Source of the DNA: a virus
DNA: 26,505 nucleotides
Direction: 5' to 3' (one strand)
Virus record (IMG/VR): IMGVR_UViG_3300022871_000094
Span: 1 to 26,505 of that record
The notes under the pieces were generated by a model. That model had not been told where the DNA came from. It did not search any database and saw nothing but the letters and a program-made list of their open reading frames with translations. This document shows positions 22,868-26,505 of the stretch, piece after piece (the stretch's first letter is position 1; each line of letters opens with the position of its first letter). The translations under genes were made by a program, and so were the position numbers.

Positions 22868-23620
22868 TTACTCAAATAACACCGGCTGATCGTCCGCCTT
22901 TGCCGTCGCGTCACGATTTATCCACCATTGCCAGTATTCCTCTGGCGTGAAATCCATTCTATTGTCGGGTTTCCATGTTGCCTTAATTGCCCGTTCCCAC
23001 GCCTTTGCTATTCGCGGCCATCGATTCATGTCTCTCTCGACTTCTCGACTCATTGGACACATCACGCAACCAAGGCGGGCAAAGCCCTCGTCATATAACT
23101 TACAATAATCTATCTGCTCTGAGCGGATATAATCCCACACGTCACTTGTGCGCCAGTCTATAATCACGTTGAGGAAATGTTTACCTCTGCCCCTCATGCA
23201 CGGTTCTAACATTTTCCGTTTGCTTCGCCTGGCAGATTCGCCCCACCTTACGCCTGTGATAACGATTCGACCTTCGCCGCCACCTTCCTTCATGACTCGA
23301 CAACAATAGCGGGCGTTCCGTCTGGGCGGCATCCCCTTCTTGCGTACCAAAGTCCACATTGTCATTTCGGGTTGTACTATTTCAACATCTGCCTGTTCTC
23401 GGACATGATAAACCAATTCGGGCGGATCGCAGGTTGTGTTATGGTAATGAGCCGTAAACTTCACGCCACTTTTGCGGGTCAAGTTTAATATCACGTCAGA
23501 ATCTTTACCGCCGCTATAGGCTAAATAATAGCCGTCCGAGTGACGGTCTATTGCAGACCGCTCAAATTCCTGTAATCGACTAATGGCGATTTCTTCAAGT
23601 TGCCCAAATAACGTTTTCAT
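22868..23620 (-). CDS. CysH-family protein (PAPS/APS reductase-like) without the usual C-terminal active site
   Basis: 250 residues with a PP-loop SGGKDS at about 36-41, a CC pair at 106-107, and CVMC at 185-188. CC...CxxC is the [4Fe-4S] signature of APS reductases and of several PP-loop sulfur enzymes. The catalytic C-terminal ECGLH-type motif of true reductases is not present; the protein ends QPVLFE. So the cofactor-binding fold is clear but the reaction is not. Roles in sulfur metabolism of the infected cell, tRNA or DNA sulfur modification are options. It neighbours the methyltransferase. ATG 23620 sits at the end of repeat copy B. Confidence 0.72.
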   Translation of the reverse strand: MKTLFGQLEEIAISRLQEFERSAIDRHSDGYYLAYSGGKDSDVILNLTRKSGVKFTAHYHNTTCDPPELVYHVREQADVEIVQPEMTMWTLVRKKGMPPRRNARYCCRVMKEGGGEGRIVITGVRWGESARRSKRKMLEPCMRGRGKHFLNVIIDWRTSDVWDYIRSEQIDYCKLYDEGFARLGCVMCPMSREVERDMNRWPRIAKAWERAIKATWKPDNRMDFTPEEYWQWWINRDATAKADDQPVLFE

Positions 23621-23649
23621 ATTATTCAGTATTCCTTAACGGTTCGATT
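23621..23649 (-). repeat. Gene-junction repeat copy B
   Basis: Second copy of the 29-base segment at 22839-22867. It covers the last codons and stop of the YopX-like gene and the ribosome site (AAGGAA) of the CysH-like gene. Confidence 0.7.
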
Positions 23650-24019
23650 CCAAAAGCTCTGGGTTCTGATAGATGTCGCCGATGACCACATAACCCGTAT
23701 TGTCTGGCTTGTTCCCAAGAGAAGTGCCAATCGGATTAAATTGCTTAATTGCGTCCAAAAAGCCAAACATGCCCCACTGGAATATAACCTCTCGATTGAA
23801 TGATTTTTGCGTACAACTCCAATGCCGTACTATATCCCCCTCCCAAATCTCCTGTTTGTTCTTGTCGAGCAGGCCGGTGAACTGCATAATGCGTAATTTT
23901 GTGTAAAAATCGCCCGTATAACTAATCATGCTTTCTATCTTTGAGTAATCTTTTAACCCAAAGAAACTCATTAACTTACTAAAGTTGTCCCATGCTCTGA
24001 ATCTAATTACTCTACTCAT
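23636..24019 (-). CDS. YopX-like protein
   Basis: 127 residues with the YopX family layout: FRAWDNFSKLM at the start, MQFTGLLDKNKQEIWEGDIV in the middle, and VVIGDIYQNPELL at the end. The family is common in phages of Bacillota and others; its role is unknown. One cysteine only, no membrane segment. ATG 24019 shares its first base with the stop of the previous gene. It lies in the early accessory block. The identification is confident, the function is not. Confidence 0.8.
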   Translation of the reverse strand: MSRVIRFRAWDNFSKLMSFFGLKDYSKIESMISYTGDFYTKLRIMQFTGLLDKNKQEIWEGDIVRHWSCTQKSFNREVIFQWGMFGFLDAIKQFNPIGTSLGNKPDNTGYVVIGDIYQNPELLESNR

Positions 24020-24336
24020 TATCGGTTCCTTTCTCGCGGGGGAGGATTGTTAGGTCTCCTTTTGTATTTTAGCTTCTCTACAAATTCAGAATACTCACTA
24101 TCAGCCGATTCCCAAGCCTCAAATTTTTTACTAAATATAGAAGTCCCTAAAATCGCTTCTCGGCCATACGAACCTAATATCACTTGTTCAAAACACGGTT
24201 CGCCATTCCCTCCAGTCAGCGTCCGTTTATAAAGCCTGACACCCATTAGTCTGCTATTACTGTTATAATGCCTTTGCACCACATATATCGTTGGTTTATT
24301 GCTCATCCTTAGCCAGTATAGGATTCTTCTATTCAT
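24019..24336 (-). CDS. Unknown basic protein
   Basis: 105 residues from ATG 24336, chosen because AGGAG lies 7 bases upstream; earlier in-frame ATGs run into the gene upstream. It has an RRILYWLRMSNKPTIYVVQRHY start, a beta-like middle (GVRLYKRTLTGGNGEPCFEQVIL) and a charged, Pro/Arg-rich tail (KYKRRPNNPPPRERNR). No domain is recognised. TAATG coupling to the YopX-like gene. Possibly nucleic acid-binding, on charge alone. Confidence 0.55.
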   Translation of the reverse strand: MNRRILYWLRMSNKPTIYVVQRHYNSNSRLMGVRLYKRTLTGGNGEPCFEQVILGSYGREAILGTSIFSKKFEAWESADSEYSEFVEKLKYKRRPNNPPPRERNR

Positions 24337-24523
24337 GGCCATGCTCCTGTATTTTATCGCTGAGTATTGCGTTGTATTTTTCTTGACTGTGTAGATATCT
24401 GGCAACGGCCTTGTTGATTGCTTCTTGCTTATCCATCCAAGTGTCTACCGTTTCCATCCAAGCAAGCACCATGAGGCATATCCACACAAAGATTACGCTC
24501 AGAGTTAATAATTCAGTCATCAT
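24329..24523 (-). CDS. Single-pass membrane protein with helical tail
   Basis: 64 residues from ATG 24523, which has AAGGAGG 6 bases upstream; a TTG two codons earlier is less likely. Residues about 4-23 (LLTLSVIFVWICLMVLAW) cross the membrane, followed by METVDTWMDKQEAINKAVAR and a short coil. Together with the gene at 24513 it makes a tandem pair of similar shape: N-terminal anchor and charged cytoplasmic helix. Function is unknown; membrane-bound superinfection or anti-host factors are possible. Confidence 0.55.
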   Translation of the reverse strand: MMTELLTLSVIFVWICLMVLAWMETVDTWMDKQEAINKAVARYLHSQEKYNAILSDKIQEHGHE

Positions 24524-24677
24524 CTTCAACCTCCTTGAGTCGTTTAGCTATATCTTGATTAACTGATTCTTGATCTTCCTTACAACTATTAGCTTCTTTT
24601 TGGTATCGCCGAACTTCTAAAATAATGGCGAAAACTATAACCCATAACACCGCTATGTGCATTCCTATGTAAATCAT
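24513..24677 (-). CDS. Single-pass membrane protein with acidic coiled tail
   Basis: 54 residues from ATG 24677, with GAGGAGGG upstream. Membrane segment at about 3-22 (IGMHIAVLWVIVFAIILEVR), then a charged helix (YQKEANSCKEDQESV) and an acidic end. The longer frame to 24752 would overlap the previous gene by 75 bases and lacks a ribosome site. TGATG links it to the gene upstream. It pairs with the gene at 24329. Family not recognised. Confidence 0.55.
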   Translation of the reverse strand: MIYIGMHIAVLWVIVFAIILEVRRYQKEANSCKEDQESVNQDIAKRLKEVEDDD

Positions 24678-25177
24678 CACACCCTCCTCAGCACGACGGC
24701 GGTTGGGTAGACGATGTTTTTGGACTCTGTTCCCATTGGTGCGGTACTCCACCAGTTAAAATCTATGCCTTCAACTTGTTGCATCGCTGGACATATCTTG
24801 CCAACATGTACGCGACTGACATTTTTACCATCACTTCTATAGTTATACAGCCCGCCGACGAAGTCTGACCGTCTCAATGCAGTATCAATAAACGTATCTC
24901 CAAAGACAGGATGCATATAACACAAATCGCCAGCAGATTCGGTTATCTCACAATACACCAGCCCGTCCTCTTTCGGTTGCTCGTAATCGGGGCGGAGACG
25001 GTATGTCATATCTTCACAAAGAGAGTCTGTGGGTGCTGGCCTCCAGTGATTACCAATGAAAATTTCTAAATATCTTTGTTGTGAGTCGTTTAATATCGTA
25101 CTCAACGCATCGCTCAGCAACCCCATTGGAATCTGATTATTCTTCAAAACGTCAATCTGTTCATTCGTCAGTCTCAT
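24677..25177 (-). CDS. Conserved-looking phage protein of unknown function
   Basis: 166 residues. After LTNEQIDVLKNNQIP there is a helical region and then HWRPAPTDSLCEDMTYRLRP DY-type text, a motif I associate with many uncharacterised phage proteins (W.PAP..SL....YRLRPDY). The rest is beta-rich and includes VYCEITESAGDLCYMHP and SRVHVGKICP. Five cysteines, no membrane helix. The start ATGA overlaps the small gene at 25174. Function is unknown. Confidence 0.65.
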   Translation of the reverse strand: MRLTNEQIDVLKNNQIPMGLLSDALSTILNDSQQRYLEIFIGNHWRPAPTDSLCEDMTYRLRPDYEQPKEDGLVYCEITESAGDLCYMHPVFGDTFIDTALRRSDFVGGLYNYRSDGKNVSRVHVGKICPAMQQVEGIDFNWWSTAPMGTESKNIVYPTAVVLRRV

Positions 25178-25344
25178 CCTTCGCCACCTTTCTCTGTTTT
25201 ATCTAAACATCTACCTATTTCATTGATTAGTCTATCTTGCTTTTCGGTTGAGCATTCAATATGCGGCAATGCCTCTGTTAATAATATCCGCAATTCCTTT
25301 GCCTCAAAGTAATATTTTTTATACAAGGCTTTATAGTCTTTCAT
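25174..25344 (-). CDS. Small helical protein, 56 residues
   Basis: ATG 25344 to TGA 25174, with AGGAAGG about 10 bases upstream. The product starts [20 protein letters not shown], continues [16 protein letters not shown], and ends [17 protein letters not shown] overlaps both neighbours. The last 7 codons share their end (GGEG) and DNA with the gene at 25341. It is a typical small early phage helix protein of unknown function. Two cysteines, no motif. Confidence 0.6.
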   Translation of the reverse strand: MKDYKALYKKYYFEAKELRILLTEALPHIECSTEKQDRLINEIGRCLDKTEKGGEG

Positions 25345-25904
25345 CCTTCGCCACCTTCCTCTGTCAATTTAAGAATCTCAACCTCGCCTATTCTGTGAAA
25401 TTTATTAGCTTCTTTGATTAATTCTGGTGTCCTATATTCGGGGGCAACACTTAACAAATGATATAACAATTGTCGTTTAATTTTTTTATCTAATATTACC
25501 GAACAACTCCCGCACCATAACGGCCAACAGCTAAAATCAATATTGGCTCCAATCAGATTAGCTCCAGTCAGATTAGCTCCACGCAGATCAGCTCCACGCA
25601 GATTAGCTTCACGCAGATCAGCTTCACGCAGATCAGCTCCACGCAGATCAGCTCCACTCAGATCAGCTTCACGCAGATTAGCTTCACGCAGATCAGCTCT
25701 ACGCAGATCAGCTCCAATCAGATTAGCTCCACGCAGATTAGCTTCACTTAGATCAGCTTCACGCAGATCAGCTCCACTCAGATTAGCTCCACGCAGATCA
25801 GCTCCACTCAGATCAGCTCTACGCAGATCAGCTCGCTTCCCGCCTTTGCCGTTCAGCCAGACGGCGTGGTTTTTCAATATAAGATTAAGTTCTTTACTGG
25901 TCAT
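25341..25904 (-). CDS. Pentapeptide-repeat protein
   Basis: 187 residues. After [13 protein letters not shown], residues 25-124 are 20 consecutive A(D/N)Lxx repeats, forming a right-handed quadrilateral beta helix that mimics DNA-like shape. A short C-terminal domain ([12 protein letters not shown], then [11 protein letters not shown]) closes it; I recall this tail from similar phage and clostridial proteins. Many such proteins bind topoisomerases, but no such role can be claimed here. The DNA is a 15-base tandem repeat. The end ATGA overlaps the gene at 25174. Confidence 0.8.
   Translation of the reverse strand: MTSKELNLILKNHAVWLNGKGGKRADLRRADLSGADLRGANLSGADLREADLSEANLRGANLIGADLRRADLREANLREADLSGADLRGADLREADLREANLRGADLRGANLTGANLIGANIDFSCWPLWCGSCSVILDKKIKRQLLYHLLSVAPEYRTPELIKEANKFHRIGEVEILKLTEEGGEG
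25533..25832 (-). repeat. 15-bp tandem repeats in pentapeptide gene
   Basis: Twenty tandem 15-base units, each coding for one A(D/N)Lxx pentapeptide. Adjacent units differ mainly in codon choices such as GCTCC, GCTTC and GCTCT on the forward strand. The length may vary between relatives by unequal exchange. It is not a CRISPR array: no spacers. Confidence 0.8.
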
Positions 25905-26193
25905 TCTTATCTCCTTCCGCCATCAGTACGGGACGATAACTAGTAACTGTTTCTTGGTATTCCTCAACCTCTATCAGTTTTGGTTCAGAATATTCAAAAG
26001 GACCATCTTCTACGTTTTCATTGGAGCTTTGTTGCCAATCCATCTGGTAAGTTTTCCCTGTTCCTATGTGAAGAAATATTCCCGTGTAACAATCCATCCA
26101 TCGTCTTTTTGTTACGATGTGCGATTCTAGTTCCATCCATCCGAAAAGCTCATGATATACTAATAACCTACCATCTTCTTTTGTTAGTTCCAT
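25894..26193 (-). CDS. Unknown protein, 99 residues
   Basis: ATG 26193 is preferred to the GTG nine bases earlier because AAGGAA lies 9 bases upstream. It is acidic and aromatic-rich, with [18 protein letters not shown], then [16 protein letters not shown], and [17 protein letters not shown] near the end, ending [13 protein letters not shown]. The (E)PxxxEVE pattern occurs in many phage early proteins as I remember. GTGKT here is a hairpin turn, not a P-loop. The last 11 bases overlap the pentapeptide gene. Function is unknown. Confidence 0.6.
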   Translation of the reverse strand: MELTKEDGRLLVYHELFGWMELESHIVTKRRWMDCYTGIFLHIGTGKTYQMDWQQSSNENVEDGPFEYSEPKLIEVEEYQETVTSYRPVLMAEGDKNDQ

Positions 26194-26194
26194 C

Positions 26195-26439
26195 TTACTC
26201 ACTTCCTTTCGTTTCGTTCTCCGCCATCAGCACGGCGGCTATGATCTCGGCGGGGGAGAGTCCTGCAAGCCATTCGTTGACCAGACTTTTTTTGCGGCCC
26301 TATTCTCCAACGCCTTCCAGCCGTTCTCGCACGCTAACCGCCATTCTTTTGCATGTTGTATCAGTGGCGGCCCGTTCTGAATGTCAAGTAAATCCTTCAA
26401 CGCTTTCCGCAACTCTTTTATTTGTTCGTCTTTAGTCAT
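26195..26439 (-). CDS. Small protein, frame shifts by -1 at an A7 run (slip site or error)
   Basis: From ATG 26439 (GAAGGG upstream) the zero frame runs 66 codons to TAG at 26239. After residue 51, at AAAAAAA (26287-26293), the -1 frame continues with clean coding sequence (SLVNEWLAGLSPAEIIAAVL, then MAENETKGSE) to TAA at 26195, giving 81 residues. This end abuts the next ATG (26193) and shares VLMAE with that gene's own end, whereas the zero-frame tail (VWSTNGLQDSPPPRS) looks non-coding. The protein begins MTKDEQIKELRKALKDLLDI, a helical segment. Either a programmed slip or a one-base homopolymer error explains it. Confidence 0.6.
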
Positions 26440-26505
26440 CTTGAATACCCTTCTTTCTCTAATGCGGCCCATACGTCATCAACGCTACGAGCTAATATAT
26501 AAACG
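26436..26505 (-). CDS. C-terminal end of a gene, start outside window
   Basis: The last 22 codons of an open frame entering from the right edge, ending VDDVWAALEKEGYSR then TGA at 26436-26438. It overlaps the next ATG (26439) by ATGA, the junction type seen throughout this operon, and its final codons provide that gene's GAAGGG site. Too short to name. Confidence 0.5.
   Translation of the reverse strand, partial: VYILARSVDDVWAALEKEGYSR

Noticed and set aside
25533-25832. Possible CRISPR array in the regular repeats
   Set aside because: Units are contiguous 15-base repeats with no spacers and code for pentapeptides.
25543-26130. A long Arg/Ser-rich frame on the plus strand over the pentapeptide gene
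   Set aside because: It is an antisense shadow of the 15-base tandem repeats; no ribosome site or family.

Overview
The window looks like one stretch of a tailed double-stranded DNA phage (or prophage) genome. It carries a complete DNA-packaging and head-building block, a phage primase-helicase, a small sigma factor, a probable lysis cassette and many tightly packed small genes. I see no ribosomal, tRNA or bacterial housekeeping gene and no integrase. A large P22/SU10-like portal, an SU10-type adaptor and a nozzle- or hub-like protein, with no tape measure in view, lean towards a short-tailed (podovirus-like) virion. A probable overlapping spanin pair suggests a Gram-negative host. The host cannot be named from sequence alone.

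Layout. From 1 to 15197 everything reads leftwards (minus strand): terminase small subunit, three related small genes, terminase large subunit, three small genes, a large fibre-like protein, two small or structural genes, portal, a Cys protein, scaffold, major capsid protein, two capsid-accessory candidates, adaptor, an XhlA-like membrane protein, a fibre-like protein, and a nozzle-like protein that runs off the left edge. Between 15198 and 15346 lies a divergent control region with two overlapping sigma70-type promoters for the structural operon and one for the rightward operon. From 15347 to 17821 a rightward operon encodes nine small proteins, including a DUF7222-like protein, three zinc-ribbon-like proteins, a Cro/CI-like helix-turn-helix protein and a protein with a helix-hairpin-helix end. 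It stops at a strong terminator embedded in the convergent sigma-factor gene.

From 17818 to 19201 (minus) lies a probable lysis and regulation cassette: a small conserved-looking protein, a holin-like membrane protein, an inner-spanin-like protein, an overlapping lipoprotein-like outer spanin, a zinc-ribbon protein and a phage sigma factor. The next 350 bases are non-coding and hold about ten copies of GAGCAAGTAG in both orientations, five of them at 11-12 bp spacing, a CA/TA dinucleotide tract and a G-quadruplex motif. They lie against the 3' end of the primase-polymerase/helicase gene, which makes a replication origin the simplest reading. From 19549 to the right edge (minus) lie replication and early accessory genes: primase-helicase, a lipoprotein, an orphan DNA methyltransferase, a CysH-family protein with a CC...CxxC cluster signature, a YopX-like protein, two single-pass membrane proteins, a 20-unit pentapeptide-repeat protein and others, mostly joined by ATGA-type overlaps.

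Points that stand out are the iteron-rich origin, a likely -1 frameshift (or homopolymer error) at an A7 slip site near 26290, the terminator hidden inside the sigma gene, a domain shared between the adaptor and nozzle genes, and gene-junction repeats that duplicate ribosome-binding regions. Seven short genes of about 50 to 60 codons (8730-8900, 14019-14189, 15616-15795, 18353-18532, 18823-18981, 22688-22840, 25174-25344) were read directly from the sequence.
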